From Adiantum capillus-veneris (Eukaryota; Streptophyta; Polypodiopsida; Polypodiales; Pteridaceae), in contig CM043945.1 of assembly GCA_014529385.2 (NCBI GenBank), positions 92,296,112 through 92,360,111 of the forward strand: DNA of 64,000 nucleotides. The letters run 5' to 3'. This document shows positions 1-10,892 of this stretch, piece by piece. Within the stretch, counting starts at the first letter, position 1; every line of letters starts with the position of its first letter. The notes under the pieces are model-generated. The model saw only the letters and a program-made list of their open reading frames with translations, had not been told where the DNA came from and ran no database searches. The position numbers and the translations under genes are program-made.

Positions 1-54
1 ATCCTTTACAAATAGTCAAAAGCACAGGACATAATATCATTCGCTTGTAGAGGG

Positions 55-467
55 CTACACAAAATACATCCGCCCGATAGTTTCCCCACGATGTCTCTTC
101 GTCCATATTTTGGAACCCGAATTCCACACCCACTTTTGACGAAAATCAATGTACAAAGTATCATTTGCATCAGAATTATCCAAGCTACATGGAAACCACT
201 CTGTCAAAATGGTCTTCTCTACATGATTCCTTTGCAAGACATTATTAAGGTTGTCATATCTCAAAATGTCACCATTTGACCAGCCGGAACATGCACACTC
301 AATCTTTGGACAACTAGTGTGTCATTGTGCAAAGAAAAGCTAAAATTTCTCAAAGCAAGCCTCAGATGTAGATACATAGCGTCGTGTATGTGTGTGCGTG
401 GATGCTTTACTTTAATAAATAAACACAAATGACCATAAAAGTTCAAAAAAGAGCTAGCTTTAGACAA
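55..467 (-). pseudogene. Helitron Rep-helicase linker fragments
   Basis: Two overlapping minus-strand frames join here. The upstream one ends LVVQRLSVHVPAGQMVTF, matching the VxRLxxHxPxxQxVxF segment after the Helitron Rep domain. The downstream one shows TILTEWF, LYIDFRQKWVW and TIGRMYFV, the segment preceding the Pif1-type helicase. A frameshift near 261-264 separates them. Continuation into the helicase is cut by the window edge. Confidence 0.75.
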
Positions 468-789
468 GTGACCAGGGGTAGCACAAAAATGACTTAGTCT
501 TAAAATTATTTTGGTACATTACTTTAAGAATGAGGTTTCATTCTAGTGTATAAGTACAAAGGATGATCTGTGTTGGTTGTTCCATAAAGTGGTAAGAGTC
601 TGGTACATCAAGAATGGACAACAACTAAGACAAAAAAAAATCCAAGAGAGGATAGAGTCCTCACTTGCATTCATTCAAACAAGACAACAATTACGTTAGC
701 CTTGAATGCGTTTTACAGGTGTCAACGGACTATATCAGTTGTTATCCATCCATGTACATGTCTATGTCATTTGTTCTCCCTTTCGGCAT

Positions 790-1010
790 CCAGTACTAAC
801 GTATGGACTCTTACAATTGCCCTATCATGCCCCTTGTAGATGTATTTATAGATATACTTGACGATTGAAATTGTAGAGCATACCTCAACATTGATATGTG
901 CATTAAATAGTGTTGACAAAACAAAATTATATGGTGAAACCCATTGGTTATCAATAGTAGAACCCCATACCTTGGCGGTGAAGCCATTGTTTCATCGTGC
1001 ATAAATGGGG
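790..1010 (-). pseudogene. Helitron two-tyrosine (Y2) block
   Basis: Minus-strand translation reads SPYNFVLSTLFNAHINVEV followed by KYIYKYIYKGHD at about 824-859. This is the conserved NAHINVE / KYxxKYxxKGxD segment of plant Helitron Rep proteins, which carries the tyrosines that cut and rejoin DNA. The motif itself is well kept although the surrounding gene is broken. Confidence 0.8.
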
Positions 1011-1159
1011 TAGCCATTATTGTCCATGCTTGTTTGCTCACAAAATGGAGGTGGATATTTTCTAAAACACTGCCCATCAACCATGCAAGGAGATGAAGTA
1101 TCGAACTCACCACATGGGCCATGAATGTTACAACTAACAATGATGTCATAGTCAAATAT

Positions 1160-1480
1160 TGAGTGAGGCTTACATCAAGGATCCAAAATCAATAATGTAT
1201 AAGAATGTGGCAAGCCTCTCTTTTGGAAATCCATGACAGACATGTAAGCCACCACTTTCCCAAAAATATCTTCAAGATGTACTTCATCATACTCAAGTGT
1301 TTCATGAAAAAAAAACCATGGTGGTTTTACGTCTAGTCAATCAAAGGAAACTTGCCCTCAAAGCAATAACTCATTTATTTATGGCCATTTAGGGTTCCAT
1401 GTGAATGTGATAAATAGGTCTGCCTTTCCCTTTGCACGCACAATTGCCATTGCATCTTGATTCAATTGGTACATGTGCTG
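1160..1480 (-). pseudogene. Helitron HUH endonuclease block, second His lost
   Basis: Minus-strand translation gives LFITFTWNPKWP near 1400, matching the FTxxNPxWPE motif, and DFQKRGLPHSYTLLIL at 1184-1232. In active Helitrons the latter reads LPHxH, the metal-binding HUH motif. Here the second His position (1199-1201) is Tyr, and a stop codon follows within six codons. Several more stops lie between the two motifs. This is a decayed Rep nuclease that could not bind metal normally. Confidence 0.75.
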
Positions 1481-1588
1481 AGGGCCACTTGTAAAAGACG
1501 AGGGAAAGACAATTCTTTGACCCACAGATCATCCAAGTACAACATCACTCTCATACAAATGCACAATGTTAGCCAAGCATGTATACAA

Positions 1589-1927
1589 TTATGCCCTCAA
1601 AATCTGTTGATTTGTACAAATCCATGCAAGAAGACACTTCTCAATGGAACAATATGCATCAACCATAAATTGTTGAAGTAAACGACCCCCACAGAGCAAG
1701 CATGATTTTGTATCAGCACGAATTGCAGCCGATATGCATAGTACTCTCTTTGAGGTGACACATTGTTGACCAGCCAAGGCATCCAAAGGGCCATGCACAT
1801 TAGCATAAGGAAGCCCAACATACCATCCATCTTCTCCCCGTGGAAAGAGAAGAACATACAACAGTGTCATGTATGACCTGTGTAGATTCAAAATCCTTTG
1901 CAACCTCCTAGCTTGACAATGTATCAC
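1589..1927 (-). pseudogene. Helitron Rep-region fragment
   Basis: Visible motifs are LHRSYMTLLYVLLFPRGEDGW near the start, then GGRLLQQFMVDAY, then a segment resembling IEKCLLAWICTNQ. In Helitrons this block follows the N-terminal domain and precedes the HUH endonuclease motif. Part of the middle reads correctly only in a neighbouring frame (1597-1857), so at least one frameshift has occurred. It is about 200 bases downstream, on the minus strand, of the N-terminal fragment. Confidence 0.8.
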
Positions 1928-2128
1928 AATGTCTTGATGGCCAGTTGTTTGTACATCTTGACTTGGCTTAATTGCAGCAACCTCGTTGCCAATATACTAC
2001 ATGGAAGTATTTATTTTTTGGCAAATTGTCATTTTGTTCTCCACACCAAGGCTGTCATGTAACATTCTATCAACATTGTAGAAGGCATTCACATATGGAT
2101 TACATGATTGCATCATCATTGACAATGC

Positions 2129-2600
2129 TTAAAGTGTGGACAAGCCCAAACCAACCAAGGCACTCATATGATTTTGAACCTGATGATTAGTATCATATGC
2201 ATATATTTGTGCAAATTTTGGCACCCTTGCTTCATGTGGTAGCAAAGAACCAATTCGATGGTACACATCGTCATGCACATTAAAGAAATATGCACCAAAC
2301 CGACCCATCAATGTTTCATCAATGGTAGCTCCAAGGGATGCAAATGTCATTACACTATTGTAACTCTTGATGTTTCTTCTGAAAGACCTACTCAAAGCAT
2401 CACTATCATTCAGTAGCCTCTCCAATACATATGGTGGTCTTGCCAGAGAAAAGAGGGATACTTTCCCACATTTGCAACAATATTTTCTTGTTAATGGTGT
2501 ATCTTCATTCTTCATTTCACACGGCCAAAGACGTGCACCGCAAAACTCACAGCAGGAAGATATGGCTCTTATGTAATTTGTAGGTAATGAGATGTGTGTT
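2129..2600 (-). pseudogene. Helitron N-terminal domain fragment
   Basis: The translation shows the paired cysteine motifs CEFCGARLWPCE and CCKCGKVSLF, then NIKSYN, TFASLGA, YHRIGSLLP and KFAQIYAYD. This is the usual order of the conserved N-terminal block of plant Helitron transposases. The open frame runs on to 2779, but its first ~60 codons come from LTR-F sequence also found at 51640-51787, so that start is probably not native. The frame ends at 2129, well short of a full transposase of more than 1000 residues. Confidence 0.85.
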
Positions 2601-3702
2601 AGCGGCAGCATAAAGCATTGAAGCATGGCTCTTGGTTGGATTTGCATTTCATAGCCAAGAGTGTTGGTGTAGGCACTCAACCTCTCAACAAGCTTGGAGA
2701 AGGACATGGAGTTCCTCCACTTTCCCCAAGTGAGAATACTTGAAAAAAATGAGTGTGTGAGAGGTGTATACCCCCCCATCTTACCCCTTGCTTGCTTTGG
2801 GCAAGCCCTCCTTTTTGCTCAAGCCTGAAGCTCATTGGACCCCTCTCCCCCTAGCCAATCACATGCACTATGCATTTCAAGCACATGGGTAGTCTTTGGA
2901 CAAGTGTCCTCCTTACCCCTTTGAGAGAGGGAGCTTGGAAATATCTAGATATTTGTTGAATTGAACTAGAAGTTCATTGGGCCCCTCTTTAGCCCGGCCA
3001 ATAGGATTCAAGCACACCATGTGGCTAAGCATATGGAGAGTCTGACATCTGTCTCATGTGCCCCTTGAGAAAGGGGGTGCTCTTTGGGTGAGTGGGAGGT
3101 TAAGTCAAAGATTCCCCTAACTTTGGGGCTTTCCCCCTCCTTTGTAGGGTCTCTTTTTGACTCAATCACCTTACCCCCCATGCATGGGAAGCTTCTCAAG
3201 CACCTTACTCATCAAGCATGACAAGAACCTCAAGCACCTCAGTCATCAAGCATGACAAGCACCTCAAGCACCCTAGTCAGCAAGCACGCCAAGCACCTCA
3301 AGATTAGGCCAGGTTCCCACCTCAAGCTCAACCCTAGCTTGCATAAGGTCAAAGGACTTTTAACACTAACCTTTGGAGGTCTTTTAAGCTCCATTAACCA
3401 TGAAGCTAACCCTACGGTTTTTTAAGCGCCATTAGATGCACGTTGGTCTTTGATAGACTTCTCCTTTTGGTCTTTTACTGAGATAAGTCTAGAAGCACTT
3501 ATTACACATTGCTCTTTGGTAGATAATCTCCTTTTGGACCCCTATTAAGATGTAACCATCTCTCCTTTTGGTCCCCTACTGAGATAGGTCTAGAAGCACA
3601 TGTCTCTATTTTAACTCTTGGTCTCGTTTATTCTCCCACATTAAATGATCAATTTAATATGAGAAAATCATTTGGGTTAGCTAGATATTAGATTTTATGA
3701 CA
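2601..3702 (-). repeat. Partial LTR of family F (reverse orientation)
   Basis: Read on the minus strand, this begins TGTCATAAAATCTAATATCT at 3702 and stays alignable by eye in several blocks with the LTR at 50240-52334: the start, the run about dividing fragments 'AGACCTCCAAAGGTTAG', the hydrophobic stretch before 2780 and the block at 2620-2700. No polypurine tract precedes 3702, so this is either the start of a 5' LTR or a solo LTR. Its far end is replaced by Helitron sequence near 2600. It contains an imperfect CAAGCACCTCA tandem repeat around 3195-3305. Confidence 0.65.
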
Positions 3703-3989
3703 CAGCGTGCTTACTTCATCCCCGTCCTTGCGTGACGGTTTGATGAGGGACTTGTGGAACAATAATATCACCATGGACGCAACCCTCCACAAATGCAGAG
3801 GGACTACTACCATGACCATGATCATTCATTGAGGTTGGCAAGGTATCACTTGGAAAATATGCCGTATGTTGCTGGCAAAGATAATTTCATGCAACCTTTT
3901 GACGTGCACGTACATGCAAGGAATGAATTTGAGATTCAGGAAGAGAAAGATACGTGTCCTTATCCTCATAAATGCTTCTGCCAAGAAAT
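3703..3989. other. Unassigned junction
   Basis: This 287-base stretch lies between the LTR-F fragment and the broken end of Gypsy-E. An open frame crosses it on the plus strand but shows no family motif, and I see no repeat copy elsewhere in the window. Confidence 0.3.
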
Positions 3990-4645
3990 AGAGAACAATA
4001 ACAAACTTGCCCAGATATGGTCTCAAGACACTATCCATAAGTGTCATGAAAGTAGCTGGCACATTGGTCAACTCGAAGGACATAACCAAAAACTCATAGT
4101 GTTCAAACCGTGTTTGGAATGCAGTCTTGGGTATATCCGCAAGCCTTATGCGTACTTGATGATACCGTGATCGTAAGGCTATCTTTGTAAAGATATGGCT
4201 ATGAGTGAGCTTATCAAACAACTCATCCACTCTTGGTAAAGGGTACTTGTTCTTGACAATGACCACATTCAATCCTCGATAGTCTACGCACATGTGCATG
4301 CTATCATCTTTTTTCTTTACCAATAAGATTGGAGAAGCCCATGGCGAGGAATTGGGTTGTATAAAACCTCTATTGAGATTGTCAACAAGCTGACATTCTA
4401 CCTCAGCAGCCTCAGAATGGCTCATTTTGTAGGTGTGGTTTACTTATGGGTTTACTGGTTGCAACCATTCCTATGCCATGTTGCACAGCCTGTGTCGGCG
4501 GAGGTAACCCTGGTGGTAAATCATTTGGGAAAACATCTTTATTTTTCGTTAACAAATTCTTTAAACTGTTAGCAACATTTTCTTGTTCAAGAGAATGTAG
4601 ATGGAATAGGAGAGAGAGAAGCATGCAACATTGAGGAATTGTCAA
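3990..4645 (-). pseudogene. Gypsy-E reverse transcriptase fragment
   Basis: The frame at 4412-4645 covers the pre-RT segment ending in the GLPPPTQAVQHGI motif. The next, 3990-4425, has [43 protein letters not shown] and [16 protein letters not shown]. It breaks off at GKFVIVLYF, exactly where the catalytic box (xxDD) should begin, so the polymerase centre is absent. The first catalytic Asp (KIDLRS in Gypsy-C) is changed to Ala here (KIALRS). Confidence 0.8.
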
Positions 4646-4736
4646 CTAAAACATGATCTACATCAGAAAGAAAACAACACATGGTGTAACACTTGAAAAC
4701 TTCTTCTATTTCATTATTAGAAGTGAGCTTCATAAG

Positions 4737-5340
4737 CTATGTTGTACAAGTGAGTGGTGAAAAAGGCACATCCTTCTCTCCCAATAGCAGCACGTGCATG
4801 CCATTGGATTTAAACATTAAGTTGTTGTGCTCATAGCTATATTTAAGTGATGGTCCTAGATTATGTAACCACTTTCTACCCAGCACCACATCTACCCGCT
4901 CCATATTCATAACCTGGAAATTCAAGGATGTGTGATACCATTGAATTTCCAATTACACATCTTTTATTACTTGAGTATCCCACACCTCTGCATCATGGTC
5001 GATCATCATTGCTACCTTGTGACAGTGGGAAATTGGAATCTGAGGAAACTTGAGCCATTTCACTAATGTATAGTTAATAAAATTTTGCAAAGCACCATTG
5101 TCCAACAAGATCCACACCTTGTACCCTTGGATGGACCCATGCATACGCACCAGCTCATGTGGACCAAAGGTTGACTGCCACATGGAAGCCGCGATACAAC
5201 ATTCATGCACCACCTTGGTTTGTGTTACCTCCACATTGAAGAAACAAAAGGAGGACTCAAGAGGCAACAATTGCACCATGTGCAATGCTTGCTCTTTTCC
5301 TTGGGTAGCAAATTTTTCCTTGGAACAATCCTTTTTGCCA
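4737..5340 (-). pseudogene. Gypsy-E protease fragment
   Basis: The frames at 4953-5285 and 4737-4952 together give the retropepsin-like region. The active-site segment reads ILLDNGALQNFI, against ILVDDGATHNFI in Gypsy-C; the loop downstream reads MERVDVVLGRKWLHNLGPS, against MERADVVLGREWLHSLGPS. A stop separates the two frames. The active-site Asp is kept but the third residue of the D-T/S-G type triad is in an unusual context (DNGA). Confidence 0.75.
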
Positions 5341-5733
5341 TGCCCACACTCTAAACTTGTAAAATAGAGTTTTTTCTTTTTTATCTTTCACAAACTCATG
5401 AGTGGAGAGAGGAATCCTAGACTCCCTGGGTTTTTTAGAGGCCTCCGATATAGCTACTATAAACTTTCTTTTATTGCATCCATGCTATGTGCATGTATTT
5501 GCATGTGTAGTGACATGCACTAGTCTCTCATCAGTATCATCGTGAATATAAGCTTGCACTATTGCCTCCTCAAGCGTCTTGGGATCCTAGGTCTTGACAT
5601 GCTTCTTAAGCTCTGATGTCAGACCATGGATAAACCCACGTACTTGCTAAAAGGTATCTAACCCCTCCAACTTGAGAATGACATCTCGATAGTGCGATAT
5701 ATATTCCAATAGTGCTTTATGCCGTCACATGGA

Positions 5734-6245
5734 TCACTTATTCCAAGCAAACCAATTTCTGTCCCCTTCATTTGTGGGCAAAAATTCTTTTCTAAATACA
5801 ACCTCAAAGGCTGCCCAAGTTTGTGGTATGATACCCTTCTCCTTGAAAGACATCCACCATATGTAGGCCTTGCCTTCTAATTTCATACTTGTTTGCAATG
5901 CCGTGACAGCATCCGGAGTGCATCGCAAATCATGAATCCCATTCCATTTACTAAGGAATATATTCACTGCATCTTTATTGTGTTATCTTTCCTCTCCCCT
6001 AAGAATCAATAGTTTTGTATTTTTCAACAAATCATCCACCTCTTTTTGGGTGAGAGAGCAAAAAATCTGGATTGGGACCCTGTCCTTGATTAGAGCCTTG
6101 CTCCTACATATGTGTGCCAGCAGAACCCTTGGTCTGCTATTGCATATATTGCTTTACTAAATCTGATAATTTAGTAACATTTTCATTCAAATGTGCAAAA
6201 TTATTGGCCATTACAGACATATGTGTTGTCTTCCAATGCTGAACA
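5734..6245 (-). pseudogene. Gypsy-E gag fragment
   Basis: The readable frame at 5734-5967 starts MNIFLSKWNGIHDLR and contains GKAYIWWMSFKEKG and FRKEFLPTNEGD, the retrotransposon gag core. The Gypsy-C gag has NIFLSKWDGIHALR and KEFLPTNEAD at the same place. Upstream, in other frames, MANNFAHLNENVTKLSDL can be read near 6200, corresponding to the Gypsy-C gag N-terminal part. Stops and frameshifts interrupt it. The zinc knuckle expected downstream is not recognisable. Confidence 0.75.
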
Positions 6246-6250
6246 GAGGC

Positions 6251-7471
6251 CTACAACAACCTCGAGACTCCTTACAACAAGCCCAATTGGAGAATCAGCT
6301 AGATAATGGAGTCTTCACAGTCAAAGAAGGATAACCCAAACAATGTGAATGAAGATTCAAAGATGATAAAACAGGTATGGCAAAAGAAACCTTCAATGAC
6401 AACTTGGTCCTTCACTAATCCTCTTTTTGAGGATTCAAGCTTACTTTTACCTGAAGAAATGTTTGTAGTAAGTGCAAGAATGTAAAAATTCAAGTCGCCA
6501 GGGTGCAAAAAACACTCTTTGGCATGGTCAGAGTCGGACTGTGGAGCCATAAAATGAGCAAAGCATTAGTCCCAAAGCTTCAAGTCATATTAAACTCTAT
6601 GCTAAGAGTCATAGTTATTAGGCTTACACTCAAGCTGGAAGAGTTAAGCATATCTAAGTCATGTTGCTCATGCTCGATGAGATGAGCATAAGAGTCAAAG
6701 TCTATAAACTTACAATTGGTGGAGTGTCGTAGAGTCCAACACTCACGCACAATGCACAGTAAGACGAGAGCACATATCCTCGTTCACGAAAACCATTCTT
6801 AAAGGGGTGCCAGCTTGCAAAGCCATGTCATATGCTTTTATAGCTACACCATCTTTCTAAAGAACCCCTCACAATCTTTCTTGCACAGCATATTGTTTCC
6901 CATGCATTTCTGTGTATGCATATATAGGATGTCCCATCATTAGACATATGCATTAGACACTCTTTTTTGCTTCCACCTATGCACCTTGAGTGAACTACAA
7001 TAGGCAAACCAATGTTCCATCATGCTATCCTCTTATATTTGCTACCTTTTTAATTCCATATCTATCAGCAAATAATCCCTTGAGTACTTTATTAATATTT
7101 TCCATGCTAATAAGTATTCCAATAATGCACGTATCCCAAAGTTACTTTCTTCCCACTAGGTTTTTTCCCTTTGGTCATCCAGGTATTAGACCCTAATTTA
7201 GAACCTCATCATTCTACTTCCCTTGTACATACTTTTCATAAATAAATAGCAACCTCATTATTATGCTATTACAACGAACAAATGCAACATCATCTCTCAC
7301 ATACGACATATTCTGACCAATGAAGATGCTGCAACAAATTGAACCTCATCAACAAATTCAATGACAAATGAAGACGCTCAGCCCATCAACAACCAATCAA
7401 AACCTTCCCTAGCCTTTATGGACACTTTTCAATAGTGCCCGAGGACATGCACTAAAATCGGAAGGGGGGAA
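6251..7471. other. Unassigned stretch ending in the tail of a plus-strand LTR element
   Basis: No protein family is recognisable over most of this 1.2 kb. The last ~70 bases resemble the end of a gypsy polyprotein region and contain a purine-rich run, GGAAGGGGGGAA, at 7461-7471 immediately before an LTR start. That suggests a plus-strand element whose internal region has been lost. Confidence 0.35.
7461..7471 (+). other. Polypurine tract before LTR-I
   Basis: The run GGAAGGGGGGA abuts a TG-starting LTR at 7472. Polypurine tracts prime plus-strand synthesis and sit immediately 5' of the 3' LTR, so this orients the LTR to the plus strand. Confidence 0.6.
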
Positions 7472-8385
7472 TGTTAACTGAGTCAGCATCAGTTAACAAA
7501 AGCTGCTAAAGAACAAAGACGTACGGATGCACATCGAGGATGAATACAAAGAAGCTGTAAAGATTGGAGTTACGCATTTCCACTTTTTACCAAAATGGTC
7601 ATGTATTATAAATTCCCGTTTTATTCTCAAGCCATTGTAATATTTTAATGTGTTACGGGCTCAATGGGAGTTCCAAGCTGTAAAGAACAAGTCAATTAGT
7701 GTGTCTAGGTAGCAGATTTAGTAAATGGTGGAGCCCTAAAGGCCTTGGGTGCCCAAACATTGCATATTTTTACCTTAGGTATATAAGCAGTGTGTAAAAG
7801 AAATTCAAGCTCATTTGTTGAGAGCACTCTTTGGTGAGAGCTCTTGAGGAGTGTGGGTATGGAGTCCTTGAGCTTCTCCTTGCTCATGTGACTTGGTTAA
7901 CACTAATCAATGCTTAATTCTCGTTCACTATGCCTCTCTCATGCTTCTTATGATTGCCTATGATGCTTAGATTAGCTAGATCGTAACTAATTAGTGGTTA
8001 ATCCCTCTCTAATCTTGTGTGATTTCCCTCTCTTTCTTGTGTGTGCATGTAGGTTTGATTGGAGTGTGGTGCTTGATAGATCTATGTGTGTGTGCTTGCG
8101 ATTAGTGTGTTGCTTGATAGGATTAGTGTTATGTACGTCTTGCAATTGTTAGTGTGTGTGATTGGGTTGATTAGAGGTGAAGAAAAGTGGATGTGGAGAT
8201 TGCCCATCATTGTGACGTAGCTCCTCCATAGGTCAAGAAGCTCACCTCGTAAAGTTAACCATTCGTGTTGCCATGATTAGCTCACTAATCGTGTGAGTGT
8301 TTCCATGCCCTAGCCGAGTAGCTCATCCCTCCGGATTGATAATTTTGTTGGTCATTGGAGCTATGCAACGATGGGACCCCCAACA
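7472..8385 (+). repeat. LTR-I: probable 3' or solo LTR of a gypsy element
   Basis: The sequence starts TGTTAACTGAGTCAGC and ends GACCCCCAACA, giving the TG...CA ends of an LTR of 914 bp. A TATA box (TATATAAG) is at 7780-7787. The upstream purine run supports the plus orientation. No second copy is present in the window, so the right boundary is inferred from the terminal dinucleotide only. Confidence 0.55.
7780..7787 (+). promoter_or_regulatory. Predicted TATA box in LTR-I
   Basis: TATATAAG occurs a third of the way into the LTR, the usual place for the U3 promoter. The same octamer is in the LTRs of Element D. Confidence 0.5.
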
Positions 8386-8672
8386 GAAATCCACATATTT
8401 CAAGATACTTTTAGCACCTTAAGCACTTGGAGAATTCAAACTAATTGGCCCATCATGGAGCCTTTCTGGCCTAGAAAACCACCATAAGCATAAATTCCAA
8501 CGATTACTTGCCTGCCCAAGGCCACGGTATTCGTTTCAACACCCTTGCATGCACCTATAGGCTCCCATAACATCACTTTGCACTACTCATAGCACCAACC
8601 AATGTTAGTTGCACCATCATTGCCCCAACCCCCTTGTTGAACATTCATGTTCAACCACACCAAACTAACTAC
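8386..8672. other. Unassigned sequence between LTR-I and Gypsy-G
   Basis: No coding similarity is visible. About 110 bases near 8400-8530, read in reverse, resemble 14815-14930 on the plus strand (shared CTTGGGCAGGCAAG and GGGCCAATTAG). The two Gypsy-G flanks are therefore inverted relative to each other over this short piece. Confidence 0.35.
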
Positions 8673-9840
8673 CTAGCACACTGGAAACGCACAACCATAT
8701 GTACAAGGTATGTACAAAGCTTTATCTTCACTACATACATTGTGTCTTCTGGTGGGTTGCCCAACCCCCTTCACCATAATTTGATGCACATCATGCACTA
8801 AACCTCTGTCAAAGTATAGCTTGAGCCACACCCCATTTACCTTATGCCTAATTAGCTTACCACTTGCTCGCACTACCTGATAGGTCCCATTAGGAAAGGC
8901 CTTCTGTACCTTGTATGGACCTGTACACTTCTTGAATTCCCTCTAAAAAGTGAAATCAAGGTAGCTTTTGTACTTCATCATCACTAGGTCTCCTTCTTGT
9001 ATCTTCTTGTCTACCAAGTTTTCATTAAATTTTGCAACCTGCTTCTCCCGCTGCTTCACATAGTAATTTGATGATGCCTTCCTGTCCATCTGCAAGGCTT
9101 CATGACTAGCAATTTGATCATGTATAACCTCCTACTGAGTGGCACTGACTCACCACATTCCCTTCAAAGCTCTTAACTTTGCAAGCACTACAACACTGCC
9201 TCCTTGTTTAAATGGAGTAAAATTCATAGCCACCTTATAGGATGTCTTGTATGCCCACAAACACTTCTCAAGGTTAGATTTCCACTTTGTCTCCTACTTG
9301 TATGCATACTTTGTTAGAATCTTGATGATATGCTCATTAGCACTCTCCACTAGACCATTCCACTGGGGGTGATAGGGCAAAGAATACCAACGTTGAATGC
9401 CCAACTTTTCTACTAATGCACGCATCAGCTTGCTTCTAAACCCTTGATCTTTAAAAAATGAGCACCCATGGCACTCCAAAATGGCAACAAACACAATCAG
9501 AGACAACTTAAGCCATAGTATGCACATTTACCTCTTTAACTGCCTTGGTCTTGACCCATCTAGTGAGGTAGTCAATGGCTACCACAATGTGCTTCTTACC
9601 ACTCGTCAACTTAGGGAGTGGAATGATGGCATCCTAACCCCATTTCTCAATACCACTTTGGGCTATGATAGCTCCCTGCGACTCGGCTACCAACAATCAT
9701 CTTTCACCCATGGTTTAGCACTTGTGGCATGTCTTGCACCAATAGTGCACATCATGTACAATAGAAGGATACCAAAAACCTTCTCTACACATCCTTAGAA
9801 CAACACTTGTTCTCTGCCTTGGTGTCTGCTGTCTTCATGA
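8673..9840 (-). pseudogene. Gypsy-G integrase remnant
   Basis: The core reads, in pieces, EKWG-stop-DAIIPLPKLTSGKKH, VVAIDYLTRWVKTKAV, SFFKDQGFRSKL and YHPQWNGLVESANE. The catalytic residues are Asp at 9631-9633, Asp at 9447-9449 and Glu at 9345-9347. A TAG stop (9634-9636) sits directly before the first Asp. The C-terminal domain at 8673-9290 shows GPYKVQKAFPNGTYQVV and HKVNGVWLKLYF. No chromodomain is visible. Confidence 0.8.
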
Positions 9841-10046
9841 CATTGCTCTAACACCATGCCAACTTCCTCCTTGTAAAGCACTCTCCTTAGCACTCCATCT
9901 CGACCATACTTCATCAGATCCTCACCAATCAACGTGAAGATGTGGGCCTTTTGCACAATCCTTCTCCTCTATAGATTAGACAAACCCTCTGGACATTGGA
10001 TTGTACTAAAAAATTCCTCTATCTCCTTTAGAGTCTCCCTCCCTAC

Positions 10047-10463
10047 CTAGGTGGCAGGTGCCACATACAAACCTGCAACATGCACTTGTACTCTGCTACT
10101 TGCTAGTTGATCCGCCTCTTGGTTTTTCTCTCTCTTGACATGCTTGAATTGGACCACTTTAAAAAACTTTAACAACTTTTCAATGGAAAAAAACCAGTGC
10201 TTCAAGGAATCTCTCTTTACCTGCCATTGGCCTAAAAGATGTTTGATAACTAGAAATGCATCACCATTCACTACTAGTTTTGAAATACCAAACTCCACAC
10301 ATTGCTTCAGGCCCAAATGAAGAGTGAGGTACTCTACCTTATTGTTGGTGTGGAAATCTTCAACATTGTAAGCCTTGGAAAGATAACCTTGCCCTGCGGG
10401 TCCTGTATCACCACACCATCGCTTGTCTTCTTTACTACTCTTCAACACACTCTGTCGAACCAC
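10047..10463 (-). pseudogene. Gypsy-G second (archaeal-type) RNase H
   Basis: The 138-codon frame contains TNNKVEYLTLHLGLK, LVVNGDAFLVIKHLLGQW and KREKNQEADQLASS. These correspond to the Glu, Asp and Asp motifs of the archaeal-type RNase H that Tat-lineage elements carry after their ordinary RNase H. The acidic residues are kept. It lies between the ordinary RNase H and the integrase, as in other Tat elements. No stop interrupts this domain. Confidence 0.8.
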
Positions 10464-10502
10464 ATCATGAAATCACTTTCCAAGTCTGGCTCTTCTTTAG
10501 CT

Positions 10503-10884
10503 TCATCTCGCACCACCCTTGGATAAACTAGAAAAATCAACACCCCTATTGACCAAAATATCTTCTAAGTGAGACCAGTTAGTATGATCCATCTTGAACT
10601 TGAACTCAAACTCCTGCAGCTCTAGCACCCACTTTATAATACGCCTCTCTGGCTTCAAATGTAGCACCACTTCTGGTAACAGATTGTTAGACGTCAAGAC
10701 ATAAAAATTGCACACAATTAGATGCACTTTAAACTTCTTGCAAGCAAAAACCAATGCCATCACCCACTGCTCTACTTTGGTGAAGGTCATCTTCCCCCAG
10801 GACTTATCACCCTACTCTCAAAGTAGATGGGCTTGTAGCTCCTCCCCACCTTATGCATCAACATTGTTCCAATTGCAATTGTAC
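10503..10884 (-). pseudogene. Gypsy-G RNase H remnant
   Basis: The frame reads GTIAIGTMLMHKVGR and then MTFTKVEQWVMALVFACKKF, LTSNNLLPEVV and IIKWVLELQEFEF, the layout of the retroelement RNase H after RT (primed by ExE, then LTDH-like and WxLxLQEF). Its N-terminal side is interrupted by the DNA element at 10893-11567; readable sequence resumes at 11576 with NQEDDFYVAMM. Several catalytic positions are not recognisable. Confidence 0.7.
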
Positions 10885-10892
10885 CTACCATC

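Larger units (their letters stand above)
1..2600 (-). mobile_element. Degenerate Helitron (Rep/helicase transposon), open at left edge
   Basis: Several minus-strand reading-frame pieces line up in the order of a plant Helitron transposase: N-terminal cysteine-rich Helitron domain (2129-2600), Rep region (1589-1927), the HUH block (about 1160-1480), the two-tyrosine block (about 790-1010) and the linker towards the Pif1-type helicase (55-467). The helicase would lie left of base 1. Every piece is separated by stops or frame changes, so it is a dead copy. Bases 468-789 hold no recognisable transposase sequence and may be an intron or small insert. Neither Helitron terminus is seen; the right limit is set where similarity to an LTR of family F begins. 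Confidence 0.85.
3990..6250 (-). mobile_element. Gypsy-E: 3'-truncated Ty3/gypsy remnant, same family as Gypsy-C
   Basis: Gag, protease and reverse transcriptase pieces occur on the minus strand in normal order and match the Gypsy-C proteins at 30332-32740 nearly residue for residue over long stretches. The copy stops at about 3990, just before the RT catalytic box; RNase H, integrase and both LTRs are missing. Many stops and frameshifts show it is old. A close relative with full structure at 15216-35256 supports the assignment. Confidence 0.85.

Noticed and set aside
7472-8385. Reading LTR-I as the 3' LTR of the minus-strand Gypsy-G
   Set aside because: The ends would also fit TG...CA in reverse, but the strong purine run before 7472 and the forward TATATAAG favour the plus strand.
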